Numbered from the stretch's first letter, positions 1-6,339 are shown. The stretch is DNA of 6,370 nucleotides from JABFRZ01 sp036376275 (GCA_036376275.1 DASVAP010000175.1:1-6370); one strand, 5' to 3'. The notes: a model not told the origin generated them from the letters alone. Made by a program: numbers and translations.

Positions 1-18
1 GCCGCGAGGCAGAGCCCC

Positions 19-22
19 GAGG
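19..22 (+). promoter_or_regulatory. ribosome binding site of the BON-like gene
   Basis: GAGG lies eight bases before the ATG at 31. It matches the core of the anti-Shine-Dalgarno complement at normal spacing and favours this start codon. No promoter can be judged because only 30 bases precede the gene. Confidence 0.5.
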
Positions 23-30
23 TCCACACC

Positions 31-339
31 ATGAAGCACGTCGCCGACAACGAGATTCGCGCCGAAGTCCGCTCCCTGCTGGTGCGCCAGCGCGTCGACC
101 AGTGGCGCCTGCAGGTGCGCGTGGCCGGCGGCATCGTGCGCATCACGGGCGAGCTCGTCTTCCTGCGCGGCTCCGACCCGACGCCGCCCTCCCTGGTCGA
201 GACCCTCGAGCGCTCGCTGAACACCGTGACCGGCGTGAAGCACACGACGCTCGACGTCTCGAACTGGAGGAAGCCCAGCGGCGGCGAGTGGAAGCTGGTC
301 GAGGAGCGCATGCCGGTCCTGGCCGGCACGGGCGTGTGA
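31..339 (+). CDS. small BON-like domain protein, function unknown
   Basis: A 102-residue protein, probably cytoplasmic because no signal peptide or membrane segment is visible. The ATG is preceded by GAGG at 19-22, eight bases upstream, a good ribosome binding site that supports this start. Residues about 8-78 follow a BON-like pattern: an N-terminal helix (IRAEVRSLLVRQRV), a strand pair containing GGIVRITGELVFL at 33-45, a second helix (LVETLERSLNTV, 55-66), then V-T-G-V followed by a strand (HTTLDVSNW). In BON domains (OsmY-type) the strand-turn-strand 'G-V-L-G' and the helix ending in 'V-x-G-V' are the hallmarks. BON domains usually occur with secretion signals, or as pairs binding membranes or phospholipids; here there is one copy and no export signal. 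The last 20 residues look like a polar tail. Codon use matches the neighbours. It converges on the MgtC/DUF4010 gene and its upstream context lies outside the window. The gene is likely real; the domain assignment is tentative. Confidence 0.75.
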   Translation: MKHVADNEIRAEVRSLLVRQRVDQWRLQVRVAGGIVRITGELVFLRGSDPTPPSLVETLERSLNTVTGVKHTTLDVSNWRKPSGGEWKLVEERMPVLAGTGV

Positions 340-354
340 GCGCCCCACGCGGGA

Positions 355-1662
355 TCAGGTCAGGATCAGCGCCAGCCCACCGGCCACCAGGACCAGCACG
401 GTCGCCTGCAGCGTCGGTCGCCGCAGGGCCGCCGAGCCCAGGACCACGACCAGCCCGCACTTGACCAGGGTGTTGGCCAGCGCGGCGACGACGATCGCCC
501 CGGCGGCGAGCCCGAGCGCCGTGCCGCCGCGCGCCAGCTCGGCCACCGAGAGCGTGATCGCGTCCACGTCGGTCAGGCCCGCCAGCGCGGCCACGGCGTA
601 GAGCCCGCCCTCCGGCAGCCAGCGGCGCACGAGCTCGACCACGAGCAGCGTCGCGGCGAAGAACAGCGCGAAGCGGATCGAGGCCGTCAGCCGGAAGGGG
701 TTGCGCAGCTTCACGTCGGGGGCGCGCTCGTCCCCCGCGGCGCGGCGCGCGCGCAGGTAGGCCACCCCGGCCGCGACGACGGCGGCCGCCCCCATCGCTC
801 CCAGCGGCACGGCGAGCGGCGCGAGCAGCGGCCGGTGCACGAGCGCCACCGCCACGCCCACGCGCACGAACATCACGGCCCAGGCCAGCAGCAGGCCGGC
901 CGCCATCGCCTCCACCGAGGCGTGCCCGCGCTCGCGGCTCTGGCGCGCGAAGCCGAGCGTCACGGCGGTCGACGAGACCAGGCCGCCCGCCAGGCCCGTC
1001 AGCACCAGCCCGTGGCCCTGCCCGAGCGCGCGCGTGGCCGCGTAGCCGGCCAGCGAGAGGGTCGAGATCAGGATCACCAGCCACCACATCGAGTAGGGGT
1101 TGAGGACGCCCCACGGATCCACCGGCCGGTCCGGCAGCACCGGCAGCACGATGAAGGTCGCGATCAGGAGCTTGAGCGCCGCCTGCAGGTCCTCGCGCCC
1201 GATGCGGTCCACGAGGCCGTGCAGGGGCTCCTTGAAGGCCAGCACGGCGGTGGTCGCGATGGCCAGCGCCACCGCCAGCTCGGCGTGCCCGAACAGCACC
1301 AGCCCCCCGAGCAGGAAGGTCACGAGTCCGGCCACCTCGGTCGTGAGGCCGATCGCCTCGGGCCGCGTGCGCACCTCGACCAGGTGGCCCGTCAGGAGCA
1401 AGGCCGTGACCAGCGCGCCGGCGCCGACGAAGAGCCAGGGGGTCGCGAGCTCGCGCGCGAGCCAGGCCGCGATCGCGCCCGCCTCGGCGATCAGGGCGAA
1501 GGTGCGCAGTCCGGCGAAGCTGGGCTCGCCGGCACGCTTCTTGGCCTCGCGCTCGACCCCGATCAGGGCGCCGATCGCGAGCGCCAGGGCGAAGGAGAGG
1601 ACCACGCCGCGCGGCTCGGGCGCGAGCACGGGTGCGAGCTCGCCCTGGAGCAGCCGGTTCAC
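355..1662 (-). CDS. MgtC/SapB-DUF4010 polytopic membrane protein
   Basis: A 435-residue inner-membrane protein starting at a GTG that overlaps the PPK2 stop codon (GTGA). The open frame continues upstream inside PPK2, but homologous-looking sequence begins here and the overlap explains the start. The N-terminal part (about residues 20-145) matches the MgtC/SapB family (PF02308): the first membrane helix ends in GALIGVERE (31-39), followed by GLRTFALI (51-58), the conserved G-x-E-R and G-x-R-T signatures. The C-terminal part (about 190-410) matches DUF4010 (PF13194), with SSTAVTLGFAR (230-240), LTDVDAITLSVAELA (363-377) and NTLVK (397-401). I count roughly 13-14 hydrophobic segments. This two-domain arrangement is a known family (COG3174-like), often just called a membrane protein; transport activity has not been established as far as I know. 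Short MgtC proteins such as that of Salmonella act in Mg2+ limitation, intramacrophage survival and ATP/phosphate homeostasis. There is no Shine-Dalgarno before the GTG, so translation probably depends on PPK2 translation. Confidence 0.9.
   Translation of the reverse strand: MNRLLQGELAPVLAPEPRGVVLSFALALAIGALIGVEREAKKRAGEPSFAGLRTFALIAEAGAIAAWLARELATPWLFVGAGALVTALLLTGHLVEVRTRPEAIGLTTEVAGLVTFLLGGLVLFGHAELAVALAIATTAVLAFKEPLHGLVDRIGREDLQAALKLLIATFIVLPVLPDRPVDPWGVLNPYSMWWLVILISTLSLAGYAATRALGQGHGLVLTGLAGGLVSSTAVTLGFARQSRERGHASVEAMAAGLLLAWAVMFVRVGVAVALVHRPLLAPLAVPLGAMGAAAVVAAGVAYLRARRAAGDERAPDVKLRNPFRLTASIRFALFFAATLLVVELVRRWLPEGGLYAVAALAGLTDVDAITLSVAELARGGTALGLAAGAIVVAALANTLVKCGLVVVLGSAALRRPTLQATVLVLVAGGLALILT
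1659..1662 (-). other. 4-bp stop/start overlap (GTGA) joining PPK2 and MgtC/DUF4010
   Basis: On the - strand the bases read GTGA: the GTG start of the membrane protein shares two bases with the TGA stop of PPK2. Such overlaps typically allow termination-reinitiation, giving coupled translation and stoichiometric linkage. No ribosome binding site is visible just upstream in the PPK2 tail (the codons for KQLAAE), which fits coupling. Confidence 0.8.
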
Positions 1663-2534
1663 TCGGCGGCGAGCTGCTTGCGCGCCCGCTCCAGCTCGGC
1701 CCGGCGCTCGCCCTCGAGACGCGGGAAGTCGAGCTCCAGGTCCTCCAGCGCCGCGACGACCGCCTCGGCCACCACCAGGCGCGTGAACCACTTGCGGTCG
1801 GCCGGCACGACGTACCACGGCGCGTGCGCGGTGCTCGTGCGCGCGATGGCCGTCGACCAGTGGCGCTGGTACTCGTCCCAGTGGGCGCGCTCGGCCACGT
1901 CGAGCTCGTTGAACTTCCAGTTCTTCTCGGGGTGCTCGATGCGCTCGAGGAAGCGCTCCCGCTGCTCGTCCTTCGAGACGTGCAGGAAGAACTTGCGCAC
2001 GAGCACGCCGTTGCGGCACAGGTAGCGCTCGAAGGCGACGATGTCCTCCAGGCGCTCGTCCCAGATCGACTTCCCGACGCAGCGCGGCGGCAGGCGCTGC
2101 TTCTCGAGGAACTCGGGGTGGATGCGCACCGTCACGACCTCCTCGTAGTAGGAGCGGTTGAAGATGCCGATCCGTCCGCGCTCCGGCAGCGCGCGCGCCG
2201 CGCGCCACAGGAAGTCGTGGTCGAGCTCCTCCGGCGAGGGCGCCTTGAAGGCGAACACCTGGCACCCGGCCGGGTTCACGCCGGCCAGCACGTGCTTGAC
2301 GACGCCGTCCTTGCCGGCCGCGTCCATGCCCTGGAAGAGCAGCAGCACGGCCCAGCGGTCCTGGGCGTAGAGACGCTCCTGCAGCTCGGCCAGGCGCTCG
2401 ACCCCCTCGGCGAGGCGCGCGGCGGCTGCGTCCTTGTCGAGTTCGGCCGCGTCGCGCGGGTCGACGCTGGCCAGCACGTCTCGGGCGTCCGGCTCGACGC
2501 GGAAGCGCTCGCACAGCCTGGAGTTCCGCCCCAT
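1659..2534 (-). CDS. ppk2: PPK2-family polyphosphate:nucleotide phosphotransferase
   Basis: A 291-residue cytoplasmic enzyme of the PPK2 family (PF03976; TIGR03709-like). It transfers phosphate from inorganic polyphosphate to nucleotides. The N-terminus has the usual opening of this group (FRVEPD at 11-16, then V-D-P-R-D). The Walker A loop is GMDAAGKDG (69-77). It is followed by KHVLAGVNPAGCQVFAFKAPS (80-100), ELDHDFLWR (103-111) and the second motif IFNRSYYEEV (124-133). The lid region is KFFLHVSKDEQRERFLERI (181-199), then NWKF (205-208) and the closing APWYVVPADRKWF (238-250). The NRS form of the second motif and the overall order resemble the class III-like branch (for example the Meiothermus ruber enzyme), which can use AMP as well as ADP; the exact substrate is inference. 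The length is normal for one PPK2 domain. The ATG at 2534 fits the family N-terminus, though no good Shine-Dalgarno precedes it. It lies 50 bp after the propeller gene and overlaps the MgtC/DUF4010 gene by 4 bp. Confidence 0.95.
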   Translation of the reverse strand: MGRNSRLCERFRVEPDARDVLASVDPRDAAELDKDAAAARLAEGVERLAELQERLYAQDRWAVLLLFQGMDAAGKDGVVKHVLAGVNPAGCQVFAFKAPSPEELDHDFLWRAARALPERGRIGIFNRSYYEEVVTVRIHPEFLEKQRLPPRCVGKSIWDERLEDIVAFERYLCRNGVLVRKFFLHVSKDEQRERFLERIEHPEKNWKFNELDVAERAHWDEYQRHWSTAIARTSTAHAPWYVVPADRKWFTRLVVAEAVVAALEDLELDFPRLEGERRAELERARKQLAAE

Positions 2535-2571
2535 CGGACCGCTGAGGCTACTGCGCGCCGCGCGTCGCGCC

Positions 2572-2585
2572 AAACCCGAGCGGGT
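2572..2585 (-). terminator. weak hairpin with short T run after the propeller gene
   Basis: On the - strand the propeller stop codon runs into ACCCG-CT-CGGGT followed by two further T (TTT in all). This is a five-base GC-rich inverted repeat at the start of the 50-bp gap before PPK2. The stem is short, the loop would have to open to about four bases, and the T tract is minimal, so it could be at most a weak or attenuating terminator. In a genome this GC-rich such hairpins also arise by chance. Confidence 0.2.
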
Positions 2586-5500
2586 CAGCGCGGAGCGTCG
2601 GCCCCCGAGAGCCGCCCGTCGATCACGCGCAGGAAGAGCTCGAAGGCGTCCGGGTCCTGGTCCTCGGCGCGGAACAGCACGGCGTGGCCGTCCGGGGTGA
2701 CCTGCGCGTCGGCCCCGATGCTCCCCTGGGGTCCGAGCGCAGGGCCGAGCTCGAACGACGGGCGGCCGTCGATGTTCCCCAGGTACAGCCGCTCGTCGCC
2801 CTTGGGTCCAGCGCGAAGCACGATGCCCATCCCGTCCGGTGTCACGAGGAAGTTGGTGACCATGACCGCGGTGGGCGGGAAGTCGTCGAGCTGGAGCGGG
2901 CCGGCGCTGCCGTCGGTCGGGACTCCATAGACGTGGTGATGGAAAAAGTCCCCGAGGAAGACAGCGTGCCCGCCGTCGGGAGTCAGGCGGAAGAAGCTCA
3001 CGGAGCCGAACGGGCTCATGGGCTGGACGAGCAGGAGCGCGGGCGCGCTTCCGTCGAGCGGCGCGGCGAACAGCCCTGGATCCAGGCCGCCGGGCGTCGA
3101 GGCGCGGTAGACGACCAGGCCGTTCGCGGAGAGCCGCAGGCCGGCGAGCACATCGCCTCCGCTCGGCAGGGTGCCATTGAGCCGCACGGCAGGCGCGCTG
3201 GCGTCGCTCGGCACGCTGAAGAGCTCGTCGCGGTCGTTCGCCAGCTGGTCGGCCAGGTAGACGACGCGAGCTCCGTCGGCGCTGAGGTGGTACTCGCGCA
3301 CGTCCCCGCCCGCGACGAGCGGCGCATTGAGGCGCACGGCCGGGGCGCTGCCATCGGTGGGCACGCGGAAGAGCTCGAAGACCTCGTCGCTCGCCTGGTC
3401 CGCCAGGTAGACGACGAAGGACTCGTCCGGGCTGACCTGGTAGCTGAGCACGTCGCCGCCCGCGACCAGTGGGCCGTCCAGGCGTGCGGGCGGCGCACCC
3501 GCGGCCCTCGAGTAGAGCTCGAACACGTCCACGCTGGTCCCTTCGGCGCGGTACACCAGGCGCGTCCCGGACGAGGGCAGGTGGAAGTCGAGCACCTCGC
3601 CGCCGGGGGCGAGCGTCCCGCTCCAGCGCGTGGCAGGGAAAGCGCCGTCGATCGGGGCCAGGTACAGCTCGCGCAGGCCCTCGAAGCGACGGTCCGAGAG
3701 GAAGCCGACGGCCGACCCGGCGGGCGAGATCCGGTAGGCGAAGACCGCGGTGCCGCTCGACAGGCCGCGACCGAGGCGCACGGGCGCTGTGCTGCCGTCG
3801 GTGCGGACCGAGAAGAGCTCGACGTCGCCGGCCGTGCCCGTGTTCGTGGTCAGGTAGACCGCCTGCGAGCCGTCGGGCGAGACCTGGAACGAGTTGAAGC
3901 CGACGTTCTGGCTGGGCGTGAGCAGCCGCGCGCGCGCGTTGCCACGGTAGGAGGTCGCGAAGAGCTGCCCCTCGGAGGGGTTTCCGGCGTGCGCCAGGTA
4001 GAGCGCGCTGCGGTTCCTGGCCTGGAAGGCGATCACACCGCCGAGCAGGGCGTTGTCCGGCAGGTCGTCGCTCTGGCGCACGTTCGCGCCGCCCCCGATC
4101 GGGGCGTGGAAGGCCTCGATCACGGTGGCCACCGACAGGTCGGCCCGCAGCGAGACGGCCGCGCTGTCGGGGCGGACGTCGAAGCCGTCCACGTGTCCGC
4201 CGGCCGGCAGCGGCGCGTTGAGCCGGATCGGCATGCCGCCCGCGGCCGGTACGGAGTAGAGCTCGAGCCGACCGAAGACGTCGAGATCGTGGCGGTAGAG
4301 CAGGTGCTGCCCGTCCGGGCTGAAGCGATACTCCGGCGTGCTCCCAAAGGGCTCGAGCGGGACGACGAACGTCCCGGCGTTCGTGTCGATCGGCGTACTG
4401 CGCAGGGACGTGCCCGAGCCCCCTTGCTGGTCGTAGGCCTCGAAGGCGACGCGCGTCCCGGTCGGGTCGATCGCGAAGGACACGATGTCGCCGACGCCCA
4501 GGAAGACGGGCGCGCTGCCGTCGAGCGCCACGCTGTGGAGGTCGCGCCGGTTGGAGAAGAGGCTGGTGCCCGTGCGGTACACGACGCGTGCCCCGGTCGG
4601 GTCGAGCTCGAAGCCCTGCACGCTGAAGGACAGGTCGATCGGCGCCGCGGACCCGTCGAGCGGAGCGGAGGCCAGGGAGTTGGTGAAGCCGTTCGGGCCG
4701 ACGTCGAAGACGACCCGCGTGGACGCCGCGTCGATCGCGAAGGCGAAGGCGTCCATCCCGGCCAGGGCGAGGTTCGCATGGCTCACGCGCACCGGGGTCC
4801 CGCCGGCGAGCGGGACGCTGAAGAGCTCGAAGGCATCGTCCTCGAGCTGGTCGGCCCGGTAGACGACGGTCCCTCCGTCGGGGCTGATCCGGAAGGCGCC
4901 CTCGTAGGAGCCGTGCCCCGTGACCTCCCCGCCCGCGACCAGGGGTGCGCTGAGCCGGAGCGGAGTGGCTGCGGGGACGAGGTCCACGGCATACAGCTCG
5001 AAGGTCGCGGGGTCGTCGCGGTTCGCCAGGTACGCCACGCGCCCCGTGACGGGGCTGACGTCGTAGGCGGCGACGGCACGACCGGGCGCCAGCGGACCGA
5101 GCTCGAAGGGCGGCGCGCCGCCGTCGATCGCCGCCGCCATCAGCCGCACGCCGTCGAGGTAGAGCACGTGCGCGCCGTCGTGGGCGAGCCGCACCGGCCG
5201 GAAGAGCACCACGGACGGTGCGAGCAGCGTGGCCGGGGCGCTGCCGTCCACGGGCGCGACGTGGAGCTCGCCCACGGAGGCGAAGCCGCTGGCGCGCACG
5301 AGGAACAGGACGCGCGCGCCGTCGGGCGTCAGGAGGAAGCCCTGCTCGACCTCGTTCCCGGGCGGCAGGGGCGCGTTGAGCTTGACGCGCGGTCCACCAC
5401 CGGCCGCGGGGGCGCTGAAGAGCTCGACGACCTCGTCCTGCTCGGCGTCGGCCCGGAAGACCAGCCGTGCGCCGTCGGGCGTGTAGCGCGCCTCGCGCAC

Positions 5501-5605
5501 GTCGCCGCCCGGCGCCCGCGGCAGCGGATCGTTGAGCTTGCGGGCACCGCCCTCGAGGAGCGCGGGGGCGACGATCGTCAGAGCCAAGACTGCGGCAGGC
5601 ACCAT
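2585..5605 (-). CDS. exported 20-repeat PD40/TolB-like beta-propeller protein
   Basis: A 1006-residue protein that I can divide completely into a leader (1-21) and 20 tandem repeats of 41-57 residues, mostly 45-51 (22-1006). The leader, MVPAAVLALTIVAPALLEGGA, is hydrophobic and ends in a plausible Ala-x-Ala-like cleavage area, but has no positive residue at its start, so export is likely rather than certain. Each repeat follows the plan 'vRLnaPLvaGGdV..y.vSPDGarVVYlAD....d.fELfsVP.dGsaP', the WD40-like PD40 repeat (PF07676) also found in TolB. Twenty blades exceed a single propeller, so two or three stacked propellers are expected. There is no enzymatic domain, lipobox, transmembrane anchor or C-terminal sorting signal, and the last repeat ends 10-15 residues before the stop. 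The ATG at 5605 is preceded by AGCGAGG at 8-bp spacing. Such proteins are common in large-genome environmental bacteria and are often annotated only as WD40-like or TolB-like. A role in periplasmic or surface protein or ligand binding is inference. Confidence 0.9.
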   Translation of the reverse strand: MVPAAVLALTIVAPALLEGGARKLNDPLPRAPGGDVREARYTPDGARLVFRADAEQDEVVELFSAPAAGGGPRVKLNAPLPPGNEVEQGFLLTPDGARVLFLVRASGFASVGELHVAPVDGSAPATLLAPSVVLFRPVRLAHDGAHVLYLDGVRLMAAAIDGGAPPFELGPLAPGRAVAAYDVSPVTGRVAYLANRDDPATFELYAVDLVPAATPLRLSAPLVAGGEVTGHGSYEGAFRISPDGGTVVYRADQLEDDAFELFSVPLAGGTPVRVSHANLALAGMDAFAFAIDAASTRVVFDVGPNGFTNSLASAPLDGSAAPIDLSFSVQGFELDPTGARVVYRTGTSLFSNRRDLHSVALDGSAPVFLGVGDIVSFAIDPTGTRVAFEAYDQQGGSGTSLRSTPIDTNAGTFVVPLEPFGSTPEYRFSPDGQHLLYRHDLDVFGRLELYSVPAAGGMPIRLNAPLPAGGHVDGFDVRPDSAAVSLRADLSVATVIEAFHAPIGGGANVRQSDDLPDNALLGGVIAFQARNRSALYLAHAGNPSEGQLFATSYRGNARARLLTPSQNVGFNSFQVSPDGSQAVYLTTNTGTAGDVELFSVRTDGSTAPVRLGRGLSSGTAVFAYRISPAGSAVGFLSDRRFEGLRELYLAPIDGAFPATRWSGTLAPGGEVLDFHLPSSGTRLVYRAEGTSVDVFELYSRAAGAPPARLDGPLVAGGDVLSYQVSPDESFVVYLADQASDEVFELFRVPTDGSAPAVRLNAPLVAGGDVREYHLSADGARVVYLADQLANDRDELFSVPSDASAPAVRLNGTLPSGGDVLAGLRLSANGLVVYRASTPGGLDPGLFAAPLDGSAPALLLVQPMSPFGSVSFFRLTPDGGHAVFLGDFFHHHVYGVPTDGSAGPLQLDDFPPTAVMVTNFLVTPDGMGIVLRAGPKGDERLYLGNIDGRPSFELGPALGPQGSIGADAQVTPDGHAVLFRAEDQDPDAFELFLRVIDGRLSGADAPR
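2588..5542 (-). repeat. 20 tandem ~150-bp coding repeats (propeller blades)
   Basis: The protein splits into blades beginning at residues 22, 73, 125, 166, 216, 272, 322, 367, 412, 460, 509, 558, 609, 658, 707, 756, 806, 856, 903 and 950. The most conserved parts are the 'PLxxGG-D/E-V' turn, the 'SPDG/TPDG' turn followed by a 'VVYxA' strand, and 'ELFSVPxDGSAP'. Blade 3 (41 residues) lacks the acidic segment. Blade 5 carries an extra six or so residues (GHGSYE region). Blades 6-8, 11 and 13 are the most divergent. At DNA level the phrases encoding 'PLVAGGDV' and 'VVYLADQ' recur nearly unchanged. Confidence 0.85.
3191..3487 (-). repeat. most similar adjacent blade pair (repeats 15 and 16)
   Basis: Blade 15 (3341-3487) and blade 16 (3191-3340) share 29 of 49 aligned residues, including PLVAGGDV and VVYLADQ in full. 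This is the closest adjacent pair by eye and suggests the array grew by local tandem duplication here. No longer exact DNA identity was established. Confidence 0.6.
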
Positions 5606-5700
5606 GCTCGAAACCTCGCTTCGGGGGTCGTCCGGGCCCGGTCGTCCCGACGCGAGCCGTCCGGAGGTTACCCCGGACCCCGCTCTCCGGGGGGGGGAGT
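5606..5700 (-). other. 95-bp gap between HutD-like and propeller genes
   Basis: The gap contains the propeller ribosome binding site, a run of nine G (5689-5697, + strand) just past the HutD stop, and two 5-bp inverted repeats (CCCCG/CGGGG at 5678-5692 and TCCGG/CCGGA around 5660-5677). I see no convincing -35/-10 pair. It is large enough to hold a promoter for the propeller gene, but none can be read with confidence. Confidence 0.4.
5614..5620 (-). promoter_or_regulatory. ribosome binding site of the propeller gene
   Basis: On the - strand AGCGAGG lies eight bases before the ATG at 5605. It is the clearest Shine-Dalgarno on the - strand of this window. It decides the start, since no other ATG, GTG or TTG is visible in frame in the roughly 60 bases upstream. 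Confidence 0.6.
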
Positions 5701-6339
5701 TCAGCCGGCTTCCCGCAGCGTGACGAGCAGGGCCTCCGCCCCGCGCTCACGCCCGACCAGCTCGAGCTCCTCGCCGGAGCGAGCCCCCCGGACCCACAGG
5801 CTGTCGCCCGGCCCGAGCTCGAAGGGCTCCTCCTCGCCGGTCACGCGCACGTCCAGGGCGCCGGCGAGCACGTGCAGGAAGGCGTGCCCCTGGCCGAGCG
5901 CCTCGCGCAGCCGGCGCGCACCGAGCGCCACCGGCTCGACGCTCGCCTGCACGCGCTCGGGCGCGAAGATCACGTTGAAGTCCGCCACGGGTCCGTAGGG
6001 CAGCTCGGCCGCCGTCGCCCAGGCGCCCGCGAAGCGGTAGGGCTCGAGGCGCCGCAGGCGCGCGCGCGGCGCGTCGGCCCCGTGCACGAGCTCGCAGCCC
6101 GCGCCCTCCGTCACCACGAGGATGCGCTCGTAGCCCGGCAGGCGCGAGAACGGCCCGGGCTCGTCCACCGGAGCCGCGGAGAGGCGCCAGTCGAAGTCGA
6201 GCCGCTCCAGGCTCGCGTCGCTCGGCCAGAGCGCGAGCTCGCGCGTGACGCCACGGCCGTTCTTCCAGGGCACGCGGCGCGCCTCGCCGGCACGCAGGCG
6301 CTGGACCCCGCGGGGGGCTCGCTGCGATTCGCGCTCCAC
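5701..6339 (-). CDS. HutD/Ves family cupin-like protein
   Basis: A 212-residue protein matching the HutD/Ves family (PF05962), a bicupin-like fold presumed to bind a small ligand in the cytoplasm. Visible family motifs are PWKNGRGVTREL (24-35), FDWRLSAAPV (49-58), GPFSRLPGYERIL (62-74), G-A-G at 79-81, the 'YRFAG' strand (101-105) and DFNVIF (120-125). The second half shows FLHVLAGALDVRV (154-166) and LGPGDSLWVRG (175-185), the strand-turn pattern of a second cupin barrel. Length is typical. In Pseudomonas HutD is thought to modulate histidine utilisation, and in E. coli Ves is a cold-induced homologue; no hut genes are present here, so the specific role is open. The start is a GTG with no evident Shine-Dalgarno. 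The frame has no stop between it and the window edge, so an upstream start outside the window cannot be excluded. Even so, the W-K-N-G motif at residue 25 is at the usual distance from the N-terminus. Confidence 0.88.
   Translation of the reverse strand: MERESQRAPRGVQRLRAGEARRVPWKNGRGVTRELALWPSDASLERLDFDWRLSAAPVDEPGPFSRLPGYERILVVTEGAGCELVHGADAPRARLRRLEPYRFAGAWATAAELPYGPVADFNVIFAPERVQASVEPVALGARRLREALGQGHAFLHVLAGALDVRVTGEEEPFELGPGDSLWVRGARSGEELELVGRERGAEALLVTLREAG

Noticed and set aside
330..345. GGGCG/CGCCC hairpin spanning the stop of the BON-like gene, a possible bidirectional terminator between convergent genes
   Set aside because: The stem is only five bases, with no T tract on either strand. 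Such stems are frequent by chance at this GC content.
1663..2514. N-terminal extension of the MgtC/DUF4010 frame into PPK2
   Set aside because: The extension is low-complexity Arg/Ala/Gly sequence overlapping PPK2 out of frame. The family's N-terminus and the GTGA overlap support the start at 1662.
2588..5542. Regular ~150-bp repetition considered as a CRISPR or non-coding satellite
   Set aside because: The repeats are imperfect, stay in frame throughout and encode propeller blades. No identical short repeat with unique spacers exists.
5678..5692. CCCCG/CGGGG hairpin after the HutD gene, a possible terminator
   Set aside because: It is a five-base stem without a T run on the relevant strand, and the G run alone creates much of the pairing.
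1659..5750. A 1363-codon open frame on the - strand that continues from PPK2 upstream through the whole propeller gene
   Set aside because: Only the last 291 codons look like a protein (PPK2). The upstream part is Arg/Ala/Pro-rich out-of-frame reading of the propeller repeats, expected at this GC content. The propeller frame has regular blades, a leader and a ribosome binding site.
2684..5998. An 1104-codon open frame on the + strand, antisense to the propeller gene
   Set aside because: It is rich in Val/Gly/Arg/Glu/His with no recognisable domain, mirrors the repeat periodicity of the - strand gene, and runs on into the antisense of the HutD gene. It is a GC-driven shadow.
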